Notes: a model not told the origin generated them from the letters alone. A stretch of 64,000 nt of DNA from Streptomyces sp. NRRL F-2664 (GCF_000719345.1 NZ_JOFX01000011.1:1-64000); one strand, 5' to 3'; counted from the first letter of the stretch, positions 41,596 through 50,875 are shown. Made by a program: numbers and translations.

Positions 41596-41648
41596 GCCAG
41601 GGCCCCGCGCCCGGGAGCGGGGGTGGTCCCGAGGGGCGGGGCCCTGGC
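41596..41648. promoter_or_regulatory. 13-bp perfect inverted repeat in the GPH/AfsA divergent region
   Basis: GCCAGGGCCCCGC (41596-41608) and GCGGGGCCCTGGC (41636-41648) are perfect complements with a 27-nt loop. It lies in the 348-bp gap (41518-41865) that must hold promoters for both the transporter and the regulatory operon. It may be a regulator site or a transcript hairpin. The rest of the gap shows no gene; a 10-bp-spaced pair of GGCTGCC (41805, 41815) precedes the afsA-like start. Confidence 0.5.
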
Positions 41649-41865
41649 CGGTGCCGTGCAGCTCTGTGGCGATGAGGGCGGCTGCACGGGGTGGCTCTCC
41701 GGCACCCACACTCCGGCGGGGGCCATGGGCCCCGCTAAAGCCCCGCCGCTCCCGGGCCGGTCCTGCGGCCCGCACGAGTTCCTGCCATGCACTTTCCTGA
41801 CACCGGCTGCCGCTGGCTGCCCGCTCCGCAGCCGCCCCACCATGGCTGCAGAGAAGGAGAGGGAC

Positions 41866-42870
41866 ATGACAGTCGACAACGGCACGGCCTCGCCCCCCAC
41901 CATCCATGGACATGCGACCGCGGGCACCCAGCACCTGATCCACCGCCCGCCCTCGCGGGCGTACTACGCCCTCGACGCACCCAGCCTGGGCGAGGAGAAC
42001 TTCACCCTCGTCGGCGCGACTCCCGTCACCCACCCGCTCTTCAACGACGGCCCGGGCCGCTTCCACGACCTGCAGATCGCGACCGAGACGGTCCGCGAGA
42101 TCGGCGAGTTCGTCGGACACCGCTACTTCGGCGTCCCGGACGACCGGCCCGGCCTGTTCTACCGGTTCACCCTCGACCTGACCGACCTCTCGGCATGGCG
42201 CACGGACCGGGACGGCCCCCGCCCCGTGCCGCTGGCCACCCACATCCGGGCCCGTCCCGCGAACGTGGTCGCCGAGGTGCCGCGCGGACTCGACTTCCAC
42301 CTCCAGGTGACCATCGACGGCCGGCCGTGCGCGACGGGCGCGGCGGGCCTGGTCTTCCTCATGCCACAGCTGTACCGCAAGCACGTGGAGCACTCCCGGC
42401 GGGCCCTGCAGGCCGCGCCGGAGATCGACGACGCGCCGGACCGTCCGCTGCGCCCGGCCGTCTCCGCCGAGGCGGGCCGGTACGCGCCCGAGAACATCGT
42501 GATCAGCGAACCGGCCGACGTCTCGCGGGGCCGGCTGAGCACCTGGCTGCTCCCGACCCCCGTCAGCCCCGTCTTCACCGGCGCGGACGGCCAATTCTCC
42601 GGGCTGCACCTGCTGGAGGCGCTGCGCCAGACCTCGCTGGTCGCCGCGGGCCGCACGCACGGGCTCAGCCCCGCGCACAGCACGCTCGGCGCGTGCCAGG
42701 TCCACTTCCGCGGGCCCGCGGAGCGCGACCTGCCGCTGCGCTGCGCGGCGGTGGCCGGCCCGCTGGGGCGCGACGACGAGGGACGGCCGTCCGTGGCGGT
42801 CACCCTCACCCTCACCCAGCGGCGGCGCGCGGTCGCCGAGGCCCGCACCACCGTGGTGCAGGACCACTGA
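41866..42870 (+). CDS. AfsA-family gamma-butyrolactone synthase homologue (divergent)
   Basis: 334 residues, two hot-dog-like AfsA repeats. The first keeps HPLFNDG and TETVREIGEFVGHRYFGVP; in the second (TPVSPVFTGADGQFSGLHLLEALRQ) the acidic/His positions seen in AfsA/ScbA are changed. AfsA proteins condense a beta-ketoacyl chain with dihydroxyacetone phosphate to start butyrolactone signal synthesis. ATG 41866 has AAGGAGAGGG; ATG 41842 is a weaker choice. No TetR-type receptor is in the window. Operon with the SARP gene 5 bp downstream. Confidence 0.8.
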   Translation: MTVDNGTASPPTIHGHATAGTQHLIHRPPSRAYYALDAPSLGEENFTLVGATPVTHPLFNDGPGRFHDLQIATETVREIGEFVGHRYFGVPDDRPGLFYRFTLDLTDLSAWRTDRDGPRPVPLATHIRARPANVVAEVPRGLDFHLQVTIDGRPCATGAAGLVFLMPQLYRKHVEHSRRALQAAPEIDDAPDRPLRPAVSAEAGRYAPENIVISEPADVSRGRLSTWLLPTPVSPVFTGADGQFSGLHLLEALRQTSLVAAGRTHGLSPAHSTLGACQVHFRGPAERDLPLRCAAVAGPLGRDDEGRPSVAVTLTLTQRRRAVAEARTTVVQDH

Positions 42871-42875
42871 GCACG

Positions 42876-45593
42876 ATGCGCTTCGGGATCCTGGGCCCGC
42901 TGGAGGTCACCGGCGCCGCGGCCGCCGGCGGCCGGCCGGCCTCGTACGCTCCGCAGGCCGCCAAGCTGCGGGTCGTCCTCGGCACACTCCTGATCCGCGC
43001 GAACGAGGTCGTCTCGGTGGAGAGCCTCATCGACGAGCTCTGGCCGGACGCGCCGCCGCGCACCGCGACAACCACCCTCCAGGTGTACGTGTCCCACCTG
43101 CGCAAGACCCTGCAGAGCGCCGACCCGGAGAACGGCCGCGGGGCCCTGGTCACCCGGCGCCCCGGATACCTGCTGCGGGTCGCCGCCGAGGATGTGGACG
43201 CGCCGGTCTTCGAGGACCTGTACCGGCGCGGCCACCAGGCCCTGCAGGCACGCGACTTCGCCGCCGCGGCCGACCTGCAGCGGCGGGCGCTGGCACTGTG
43301 GCGGGGTCCGCTGCTGTCGGACACCCCGCACGGTCCGGTGCTGGAAGGTGCCGCCGTACGACTGGCCGAGGCACGCACCGGCGCCCTCGACGAGCGGATC
43401 CGGGCCGAGCTGCACCTCGGACTGCACCGCGAACTCATGGCCGAGCTGCAGGAGTTGGTGGCCGAGCACCGGATGCACGAGGAGTTCCACACGCACCTGA
43501 TGGTGGCGCTGTACCGGTGCGGGCGGCAGGCCGAGGCCCTTCAGGTGTTCGCGTCGCTGCGGCGGACCCTGGCCGAGGAGCTCGGGATCGAGCCGGGCCC
43601 GGCGTCGAGCCGGCTGCACCGGCGCATCCTGGAGGGCGACCCGGCGCTGGCGCGCACCGGGGGTGGAGTCACCGCCGCGACGGGCACGGCGAGGGCGGCC
43701 ACGCCGGCCGGGACGGGCCGCGACGCCGGTCAGGACCGGCCGCCCGCCACCGCCACCCCCGCTGTCACGGGCAGCACGGCGGCCGTCGCCCGCCGGCCCG
43801 CGGCGCCCGGTTCGCTGCCCCCCGCCGACCCCTGCTTCACCGGCCGCACCGAGGAGCTGGACCGGCTGGAGCGCATGCTGCGCAGCGCGCCGCCCGGCGG
43901 CTTCGTCGCCGTGACCGGGATGCCGGGCGTCGGGAAGACCGCACTGGCCGTCGAGGCCGCCCACCGGGTCGCGGACGCCTTCCCCGACGGACGGTTCCTC
44001 CTGGACCTGGCGCAGGGCGCCGGCCCGGGACCGGCTCCGGACGCGGGGCCCGTCCCGGAAGGGCTCCTGCGCGCGGACTGCGTACCCGGCCCGGCCGCGG
44101 ACGGCGCTCCGCCCGCCCCCCGGCTGCTGCTGGTCCTCGACGGGGTCGGTTCGGAGACCCAGGTGCGCGCCCTGCTGCCCGCCCTGCGCGACGCCGTGGT
44201 GCTGGTCGTGGCGCGCCGGGTGCCCGCCGGGCTGCCCGGGCTGCAGTCGCTGCTGCTCCGGCCGTGGCGGGCCGACGAGGCGCAGCGCCTCGTCGGGCTG
44301 TTCACCGGACGCGCGGAATCCCGTACGGGGATGCTCGGCGTCGCGGCCGCGCTGGACGCCGGGCAGGGCCTCGGACCCGACACGGTCGCCGAGATCGCCG
44401 AGCTGTGCGGACGGCTCCCGCTCGCCGTGCGGACCGCCGCGGCGCAGCTCGCGGCCCGCCCGCACTGGACGGCGGCCGTCCTGGCGGACCGGCTGCGCGA
44501 CGAGGACGGCCGTCTGGACGTGCTGCGCACGGGCGACGTGGACGTCCGGGCCCGCCTCCTCGACGCCTACGCGGCCTGCCCGGACCCGCTGCGGCGGGCG
44601 TTCCGGCTGCTGTCCCTGCTGCCGCCCGGCCGGTTCGGAGCCGGTCAGGCCGCGGCCGCCCTCGGCCTGACCGAGGCGCGGGCCTCGGCGGTCCTGGAGT
44701 CGCTGGCGGACGAACGGCTGCTGGCCGTGGACCGCGACGGCTGCCGCCTCCCCGAGCTGCTGCGGCTGCTGTCGGGAGAGCGGCTGGCGCAGGAGGACCC
44801 GCCCGAGGTGGCCCGGGCCGCTGCCCAGCGCGTGTGCCGGGCGTATGCGGACGCCGCCGACGCGGAGCCGGGCCGGGTCTCGGACGCCGCCGCCCGCGGG
44901 CTCGTACGCCTGGCCCGGACCGCCTACGGGGCGGGGCTGTGGGCCCTGGCGGTACGGCTGACGGACGCCCTGGCCGGGTGGGTGCCCGACGACGGGGAGG
45001 CCGTGTACGCGGCGGCGCTGGATGCGGCGGTGCGCTGTGGCGACCTGCCCGCGCAGGCGCGGATGCGGCGCTGCCTGGGCGAACTCGCCTGGCAGTACCG
45101 GCGGGTGGAGCGGGCCCAGGAGTTGTTCTCGGGCGCCCTCGCCCTGGCCCGGCAGGCCGGCGACGAGGAGGAGGCCGCCCGCGCGCTCGTGGGCCTGGCT
45201 GAACTGCGCCTGGACGCCGGGGAATCGGTGGAGGCCGCCGCCCTGCTGGAGCCCGCCCTGGCCGCGCTGTCGGCGCCGGGCCGCGCGCGCGGCCGGTACG
45301 AGGCGAGCCGGGCACGGGCGCTGCTGGCGCTGGCGCAGGAAGGACGGGAGAGCGCCCGCGCATGGTTCGGCGAGTGCCTGGAGCTGGCGGGCGCCCTGCG
45401 CGACCAGCGGCTGGAGGTGTACGCGCTGCGTTCGCTGCGGGCACTGAGCCGGCCCGTGCGGCCCGGCGCCGGCCCGGCGTCGCGCGCGGTGGAGATCGGC
45501 CCCGGCCTGTGGCGCATCCACCCGGCGGGTGTCCCCGTGCGACCCGGCGGGCCGTGGCCGGCCCCCGCGACCCCTGTGAGAGGAGCACCATGA
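42876..45593 (+). CDS. Large SARP-family activator with NB-ARC ATPase domain
   Basis: 905 residues. N-terminal winged helix (1-95; LGPLEVTG, ESLIDELWPD, YVSHLRK) and bacterial transcription activator domain (about 100-250, ending ELGIEPGPA) define a SARP. A low-complexity linker leads to an ATPase domain (GMPGVGKTALAV near 350) and helical repeats to the C-terminus, as in AfsR-type regulators. SARPs bind heptamer direct repeats on an 11-bp pitch; such repeats lie at 50727 and 54724. Translationally close to the AfsA homologue and overlapping the LAL regulator. Confidence 0.9.
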   Translation: MRFGILGPLEVTGAAAAGGRPASYAPQAAKLRVVLGTLLIRANEVVSVESLIDELWPDAPPRTATTTLQVYVSHLRKTLQSADPENGRGALVTRRPGYLLRVAAEDVDAPVFEDLYRRGHQALQARDFAAAADLQRRALALWRGPLLSDTPHGPVLEGAAVRLAEARTGALDERIRAELHLGLHRELMAELQELVAEHRMHEEFHTHLMVALYRCGRQAEALQVFASLRRTLAEELGIEPGPASSRLHRRILEGDPALARTGGGVTAATGTARAATPAGTGRDAGQDRPPATATPAVTGSTAAVARRPAAPGSLPPADPCFTGRTEELDRLERMLRSAPPGGFVAVTGMPGVGKTALAVEAAHRVADAFPDGRFLLDLAQGAGPGPAPDAGPVPEGLLRADCVPGPAADGAPPAPRLLLVLDGVGSETQVRALLPALRDAVVLVVARRVPAGLPGLQSLLLRPWRADEAQRLVGLFTGRAESRTGMLGVAAALDAGQGLGPDTVAEIAELCGRLPLAVRTAAAQLAARPHWTAAVLADRLRDEDGRLDVLRTGDVDVRARLLDAYAACPDPLRRAFRLLSLLPPGRFGAGQAAAALGLTEARASAVLESLADERLLAVDRDGCRLPELLRLLSGERLAQEDPPEVARAAAQRVCRAYADAADAEPGRVSDAAARGLVRLARTAYGAGLWALAVRLTDALAGWVPDDGEAVYAAALDAAVRCGDLPAQARMRRCLGELAWQYRRVERAQELFSGALALARQAGDEEEAARALVGLAELRLDAGESVEAAALLEPALAALSAPGRARGRYEASRARALLALAQEGRESARAWFGECLELAGALRDQRLEVYALRSLRALSRPVRPGAGPASRAVEIGPGLWRIHPAGVPVRPGGPWPAPATPVRGAP

Positions 45594-47863
45594 GCACGAT
45601 GGGCACCCTGCCTGCGTCGCTCGGACCGGTGACGGAGCTCGTCGGCCGGGAGTCGGAGGCGGCTCTGCTGCGGGAGCGGCTACGGGACCCGCTGGTACGG
45701 CTGGTGACGGTGACCGGGCGGGCCGGGGTGGGCAAGAGCCGGCTGGCGCGGGAGGTCGTGCGGGAGGTCGGCGCCGGGTTCGGCCGGGTGGCGGTCCTCG
45801 ACGCCGGGGCGCCGGGCACGGCGCCGGCCCTGTCCGCGCTGGCCTCGGGAGCGGGGCAGCAGCAGGCGGCGCCCGGCCGGTTGCTGGTGCTGCTGGACGG
45901 CTGCGACCACGGGGCCCGCCCGGGCGCGGCGGACGCCCTGGAGGCGCTGGCCGGTGAACCGCGGGTGGTGGTGCTGGCCACCGCGGTCGAACCGCTCGGG
46001 GTGTACGGGGAGCTGCTGCTGCCGCTGGCACCGCTGCCGGTCCCGGGCCCGGGGCGCGGTGCGGCCGTCGGCGCCTCGGCGGGCCCCGATCCGCACGAGC
46101 TCCTGGAGGTGCCCTCCGTGGCGTTGTTCGTACGGCGGGCCCGGGACGTCGACCCGGCCTTCGCGCTGACCCTGGAGAACGCCGGGGCCGTCGCCGAGAT
46201 CTGCACCCTGTTGGACGGCCTGCCGCTGGCCGTGGAGCTCGCCGCGCGCCGACTGCGGCTGCTGCCTGCGCACATGCTGCGGGTACGGCTGCGGGACCGT
46301 ACGACCGTCCTGTCCGGCGGGCCGGCGAACGCGCCCGAACGGCACCGCTCGCTCGCCGCGCTCGCGGAGTGGAGCTGCCGCGGCCTGGACGCGGCGGCCC
46401 GCGTGCTGCTGGAGCGGCTCGCGGTGTACGAGCCGGGCTTCGGCCTGGCGGCGGCGGGCCTGTCGGCCGAACCGGCCGTCGACACGCTGATGGACCGCGG
46501 CCTGCTCGTCGTGGTGGGTGAGGAGCAGGGGGAGCTGCGGCTGGCCGTCTCCGAGCCCGTGCGCTCCTTCGCGCGCGACGCGGCCGCGGAGGCGGGGCGC
46601 GCGGACGCCGCCCGGGACGCGCACGCCGAGCGCTACCGGACGCTGGTGGCCTCGGCGCGGGGCGGGCTCCGCGGGACCGGGCAGGAGCACCTCCTGCGGG
46701 AGCTGGCCGCCGAGGGGGCCAATGTGGCCGCGGCGCTGCGGTGGCTGCACGAGCGGGGCGACGCGGAGGCGGCCGCGACCCTCCTGCTCGGCTGCCGCCT
46801 GCCCTGGCTGGTGCAGGGGCGGCTGCGGGAGGGCCTGCAGTGGTGCGACGGGTTCGACGGGGAGGGCGGTCCCGGGCTGCCCGATGCTGTGCGGGCCCGG
46901 CTCGCCGACCTGTCCGGCGTCTTCGCGCTCGCCCTGGGTGATCCGCAGGAGGCGGTGCGCCGCCACCGGCACGCGCTCGCTCTCGGCAGGGGTGTCGGCG
47001 ACCGCCGGCAGAACGCGCTGGTCTCCGCGCACCTCGGCGCGGCCCTGCTGGAGGCCGGGGATCCCCCGGGGGCGCGGGCCGTGCTGGTGAGTGCGCTCAG
47101 TGCGCTGGAGGCGATGGGAGTCACCGGCGGCGCCGCAGGAGCGGCCGCCTCGCTGGCCGGCGTACTGCGCGCCGAGGGCGACCGGCGGCGGGCCGGGGAG
47201 CTGTTGGACCGGGCCGTGGAGTCGCTGCGGCGCAGCCGGGACGCGCGGGGTCTGGCGGGCGCCCTGCGCCGGGAGGCGGCGCTCGCCCTGGACGGCGACG
47301 ATCCGGCCCGGGCCGACGGTGCGCTGCGGGAGGCCCTGCGGCTGTACGGATCCGTCGGTGAGCGGACCGAACTCCCGGCCGTGTTGGAGGAGTTCGCGCT
47401 GCTGCTGATGCGCACCGCGCCGGCTCAGCGGCCGCGTACGGTGCGGCTGCTGGCGGCGGCGGACGCCCTGCGCGCCGGGACGGGAGCCGCGGTGCCGGAC
47501 GAGTGGCGCTCGGCGGCGGAGCGGGCCCGCACGGATCTGAGCGCACGCCTGGACTGGACGGACTTCGCGGTGGCGTGGGCGGAGGGCGTGCGGATGCCCG
47601 CGGCCGCGGCGGTGGCGGAGGCCCTGTCGGCGCCCGTGCCCGCCCGCCGCCCCTCGGCCGGCCCCGCGCCCGAGGACCAGTCACTGACGCCACGCCAGGT
47701 CCAGGTGGCGCTGCTGGTGTCCGAGGGCATGACGAACCGCCAGATAGCGGCCAGGCTGGGCATCTCCGAATGGACGGTGGTCAACCACGTCCGGCAGGTC
47801 ATGCGACGCCTGGGGTGCTCGTCCCGGGTGCAGGTGGCGGGGGCGGTGGGCCGATGGGCCTGA
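45590..47863 (+). CDS. LAL-type LuxR-family regulator (first)
   Basis: 757 residues. N-terminal ATPase (GRAGVGKSRLAREV near 45; LLVLLDGCDHG as Walker B), helical TPR-like middle, and C-terminal LuxR helix-turn-helix (LTPRQVQVALLVSEGMTNRQ). ATG 45590 overlaps the SARP stop (ATGA) and has GAGAGGAG before it. Its own stop overlaps the next start. Three translationally linked regulators and signalling genes in one operon suggest a coordinated pathway switch. Confidence 0.88.
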   Translation: MSTMGTLPASLGPVTELVGRESEAALLRERLRDPLVRLVTVTGRAGVGKSRLAREVVREVGAGFGRVAVLDAGAPGTAPALSALASGAGQQQAAPGRLLVLLDGCDHGARPGAADALEALAGEPRVVVLATAVEPLGVYGELLLPLAPLPVPGPGRGAAVGASAGPDPHELLEVPSVALFVRRARDVDPAFALTLENAGAVAEICTLLDGLPLAVELAARRLRLLPAHMLRVRLRDRTTVLSGGPANAPERHRSLAALAEWSCRGLDAAARVLLERLAVYEPGFGLAAAGLSAEPAVDTLMDRGLLVVVGEEQGELRLAVSEPVRSFARDAAAEAGRADAARDAHAERYRTLVASARGGLRGTGQEHLLRELAAEGANVAAALRWLHERGDAEAAATLLLGCRLPWLVQGRLREGLQWCDGFDGEGGPGLPDAVRARLADLSGVFALALGDPQEAVRRHRHALALGRGVGDRRQNALVSAHLGAALLEAGDPPGARAVLVSALSALEAMGVTGGAAGAAASLAGVLRAEGDRRRAGELLDRAVESLRRSRDARGLAGALRREAALALDGDDPARADGALREALRLYGSVGERTELPAVLEEFALLLMRTAPAQRPRTVRLLAAADALRAGTGAAVPDEWRSAAERARTDLSARLDWTDFAVAWAEGVRMPAAAAVAEALSAPVPARRPSAGPAPEDQSLTPRQVQVALLVSEGMTNRQIAARLGISEWTVVNHVRQVMRRLGCSSRVQVAGAVGRWA

Positions 47864-49599
47864 CGGGGACGGGGCCCGTCCCGACGCCCCGGGCGGGCCC
47901 GGCCGCCCGCACCGCGGGGCGCACCGGGCGCAGGCCCGCCCGGCCGCTGGACGTGGCGCCGCCCGCCGAGGTCGCGCAGCGGTTCCGCGCCGCCGGCTGG
48001 TGGCGCGCGGAGACCTTCCTGGACGACCTGCACCGGACGGCCGCCCGCGCGCCGCAGCGCCCGGCGATCGTGTCCGAGCGGGCCCACCGGCCCGCCGGAA
48101 GTCCCCCGATCACCGTCACGTACGCCCAGCTCGCCGCCTACGTGGACCGGTTCGCCGCCGCACTGTCGTCGCTCGGCGTGGTACCGGGAGATCCGGTCGC
48201 CTTCCAGCTGCCGAACCGGTGGGAGACCGCGGCGCTCACCCTGGCCTGCCTGCGGGCGGGCGCGGTCGCGGTGCCCGTGCTGCCGACCGTACGGGCCCAC
48301 GGGCTGCACCGGATCCTGGACGCCACGCGGGCCCGGGTCTGCGTGGTGCCCGACGCCTGGGAGGGCTTCCCGCACGCAGCGGCCCTGGCGGACCTGGCCG
48401 GCCGGCTGCCGTGGCTGCGCCACCGGGTCGTCCTGGGTGACGCGGCGGCGACCGGGGCCGTGGACTTCACCACGTACTTCCTGCGGACGGCGCACGAACG
48501 CGGCGGGGCACGCCCGCCGGGCCGGCCGCAGGACGGGCGGGCCGACCGGCCCGCGCTGCTGATCAGCGTCATGGGGCTGCGGGACGCCTACACCTCGGTG
48601 CTGCACTCCCCCAACACCCTGTACGCCAACGTCTCCACGCAGAGCGCGTCGGACGCGTCCGGACGGCGGCCCGGCGGGGTCTTCCTCAGCACCCTGCCGC
48701 TCACCTCGCTGGCGTCCTTGATCCACACCGTGTACTGGCCGCTCGCCGTCGGCGGGACCGGGGTCTGCCAGGACGTGTGGGACCCGGACCGGTGCCTGGA
48801 CCTGATGGCGTCCGCGGGGGTGGACCAGGTCTACGCCGAGCCGGCCTACCTGGCCGAGCTGGTGGCGGCCCAGCGCCGCCGGCCGCGGCCGGTGCGGCGG
48901 CTGCGGCGGGTGCTGTCGGGGGGCCGCACCAGTACGCCGGAGCCGCTCGCCGCGGAGCTGCGGGAGGTGTTCGCCGTACCGGTGCAGTCCGTGTGGGGGG
49001 CGCCGGAACTGGGTCTGGGCGCGCTCTCCGCCGACGCGGACGGCGGCGGGGCCCGTCCGCTGGCCGGGCTGGAGGTGTCGGCCGGTCCCGCGGGCTCGGC
49101 GCTGGAGGTCCGCGGTCCGTCGGTCTGCCTGGCCACCTGGCGGCACGGCACTGCGGCCCCGGTGGCGACCTGGGAGCACGGGGACGGCTGGCTGGACACC
49201 GGCGACCTGGCGGTGGCCGACCGGCACGGCGGGATACGGGTCCTCGCCAGGGCCGGTACGCGGACCGGTGCCATCTTCATGGTGCCGGTCGCGGAGGTCG
49301 AGGAGGCGTTGTTGGCCCACCCGAGGGTGCGGGAGGCGGCCGTGGTGGCCTACACCGACCCGGAACACGGGGAGTTGCCGTGCGCCGTCGTGGTGCCGGA
49401 CGCGGTGGACCGGCCGCCGGGTCCGGTCGCACTGCGCGAGCACCTGGTGTCCCTCGGCGTCGCGGAGGCGTTCCTCCCCACCCGGCTGGAGATCGTCGGC
49501 GCGCTGCCGCGCGACGAGGGGGGCCGACTGCGCCGGGAGGCCCTGCGGAGCTGGCTGGCCAGGCTGCGGCCGGGCGGCCCCCGGCCCGCCCCCGCCTGA
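47854..49599 (+). CDS. Degenerate adenylate-forming (acyl-CoA synthetase-like) protein
   Basis: 581 residues with the overall ANL fold: YAQLAAYVDRFAAAL, VAFQLPNRWE, WGAPELGLG, and GWLDTGDLAV in the hinge region. The phosphate-binding loop (normally SGTTGxPKG) is replaced by SVMGLRDAYTSVLHS, and the C-terminal catalytic Lys region (normally PKTxSGK) reads PRDEGGRLRR near 551-562 with Arg in place of Lys. It overlaps the LAL stop by 10 bp. Probably without ordinary adenylation activity; could bind a ligand or partner. Confidence 0.75.
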   Translation: MGLTGTGPVPTPRAGPAARTAGRTGRRPARPLDVAPPAEVAQRFRAAGWWRAETFLDDLHRTAARAPQRPAIVSERAHRPAGSPPITVTYAQLAAYVDRFAAALSSLGVVPGDPVAFQLPNRWETAALTLACLRAGAVAVPVLPTVRAHGLHRILDATRARVCVVPDAWEGFPHAAALADLAGRLPWLRHRVVLGDAAATGAVDFTTYFLRTAHERGGARPPGRPQDGRADRPALLISVMGLRDAYTSVLHSPNTLYANVSTQSASDASGRRPGGVFLSTLPLTSLASLIHTVYWPLAVGGTGVCQDVWDPDRCLDLMASAGVDQVYAEPAYLAELVAAQRRRPRPVRRLRRVLSGGRTSTPEPLAAELREVFAVPVQSVWGAPELGLGALSADADGGGARPLAGLEVSAGPAGSALEVRGPSVCLATWRHGTAAPVATWEHGDGWLDTGDLAVADRHGGIRVLARAGTRTGAIFMVPVAEVEEALLAHPRVREAAVVAYTDPEHGELPCAVVVPDAVDRPPGPVALREHLVSLGVAEAFLPTRLEIVGALPRDEGGRLRREALRSWLARLRPGGPRPAPA

Positions 49600-49620
49600 C
49601 CCCGGCGCCCCGGTACCGGC

Positions 49621-49643
49621 GGACCCGGGGCGGGGACGGGTCC
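49621..49643. terminator. Hairpin between convergent genes
   Basis: GGACCCG (49621-49627) pairs perfectly with CGGGTCC (49637-49643) across a 9-nt loop, in the 70-bp gap between the convergent 47854 and 49670 genes. No T-run follows, which is common for GC-rich actinomycete terminators. It could serve both strands. Confidence 0.5.
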
Positions 49644-49669
49644 GGGTTGTCCTGGACGACGGGACAGGG

Positions 49670-50617
49670 TCAGCCGGCGATCTCCCGGGCGAGGGCGCCG
49701 AGTTCCTCGCGCCAGCCGGGGGCGATCCGCGCGCCGGCCACGGCCCGGTCGGCGCGCACCACGAGCGCGGCGATCGTCTCCTCGGCCCGGTCCCGCGCGC
49801 CGGCGTCGAAGAACACGTCGCGCAGGAACTGGGCGTCGCCGTCGAAGCCCGGGCCGCCGCCGAGGAACCCGCGGATGCGCCAGGCGGCGTGCAGGGCCCG
49901 GGCGTACTCCTCGTAGGCCTCGCGGACGTCGTCGCGGCCCGCGAGCGCGGCGCCGATCAGCAGCGCGTGCCGCAGCCCGTACCAGCCCGCCCCGCAGCCG
50001 GTGGCGCAGCCGTCGAGGCACTGGCCGGGCCAGGCGTCGTCGAGGTACTCGGTGGCCGCGGCGGCCTCCATGTGGGCGCCCAACGCGCGCTCGATCCGCA
50101 GGTCGTCCCACACCAGGCGGGCCTGCGCCGGCAGTTGGCAGGCCAGCCGGTCCGCGTAGGCGAGGGCGAGGTCCCCCGCGAGCACGGCGGTGCCCTCGCC
50201 GAACCGGCGCGGCTCGCCGCGCCAGCCGTTGCGCTCGTGCTCGGCGGCATGGCTGATGTGCAGGGTCGGGATGCCGCGGCGCAGCGGTGCGTTGTCGCGC
50301 ACGTCGGCGCGGATCACCCAGCAGGTGTCGAGGAGTTCGAGGGCGGCGGCGGCCGCCGGCGCGTCCCCGGCGTCCGGGTCGCCGCCGGCGGCGAGGTAGC
50401 CGGTGACGCACAGGGCGGGGCGGGCCCGTTCGCCGCCCGCCTGGACCAGTTCGGCCAGGCCCATCACCAGGACGGCGCTGCGCGGATCGGCGGTGCGCCG
50501 GCTGCGGTGCTCCCGCGCGAGGAGCCGTGCGAGCTCCTCCTCGACCCGGTCGAGCATGGCGTCGCGGACCTCTCCGGGCGGCGCGGTGCGCCACGGCTGG
50601 TCGTGTGTTCTGGTCAT
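49670..50617 (-). CDS. Polyprenyl-diphosphate-synthase-like protein lacking both Asp-rich motifs
   Basis: 315 residues. The trans-prenyltransferase frame is clear: GGERARP (61-67, canonical GGKRxRP) and NAPLRRGIPTLH (109-120). But the first Asp-rich motif DDxxD reads ADVRD (104-108), and the second region reads RIRGFLGGG where IxDDxxD-type residues are expected. Metal-assisted ionisation of an allylic diphosphate is therefore unlikely in the normal way. Might be a non-catalytic subunit, a binding protein or a repurposed enzyme. Repeats resembling SARP sites lie 110-170 bp upstream. Confidence 0.75.
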   Translation of the reverse strand: MTRTHDQPWRTAPPGEVRDAMLDRVEEELARLLAREHRSRRTADPRSAVLVMGLAELVQAGGERARPALCVTGYLAAGGDPDAGDAPAAAAALELLDTCWVIRADVRDNAPLRRGIPTLHISHAAEHERNGWRGEPRRFGEGTAVLAGDLALAYADRLACQLPAQARLVWDDLRIERALGAHMEAAAATEYLDDAWPGQCLDGCATGCGAGWYGLRHALLIGAALAGRDDVREAYEEYARALHAAWRIRGFLGGGPGFDGDAQFLRDVFFDAGARDRAEETIAALVVRADRAVAGARIAPGWREELGALAREIAG

Positions 50618-50726
50618 GGTGCCCTCCCTGCGGGCTACGGCTCATGACCGACTTTCCCGGACGGAGCGCGCGGAAGCCACCCGTTCGCCGGTCCCGGGCG
50701 GCAACCGGGGGTGCGACGGCCCCGCC

Positions 50727-50784
50727 CCTGCCAGGCTCCTGCCAGGGCGGGGGCCGGCACACCGGACTTGCCATGGCCTTGCCA
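50727..50784 (-). promoter_or_regulatory. Two pairs of SARP-like heptamer direct repeats
   Basis: Read on the minus strand: TGGCAAG (50784-50778), 4 bp, TGGCAAG (50773-50767), then 22 bp, TGGCAGG (50744-50738), 4 bp, TGGCAGG (50733-50727). Both pairs have the exact 7+4 (11-bp) pitch of SARP binding sites and lie in the 258-bp gap upstream of the minus-strand gene starting at 50617. No clear -10 box follows the last repeat at the usual distance. Confidence 0.55.
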
Positions 50785-50875
50785 CGGACCGGCCGCGGCG
50801 TGCTCGGCGACCCTGGGGCGTGTCGTTCGGATCATGCCGGCCCACGGGGCCCGGCCCGATCCGGAAGACGCGTCC

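Noticed and set aside
41805..41821. GGCTGCC direct repeat before the AfsA homologue as a SARP site
   Set aside because: Pitch is 10 bp, not 11, and the heptamer differs from the TGGCARG family; kept only as a remark.
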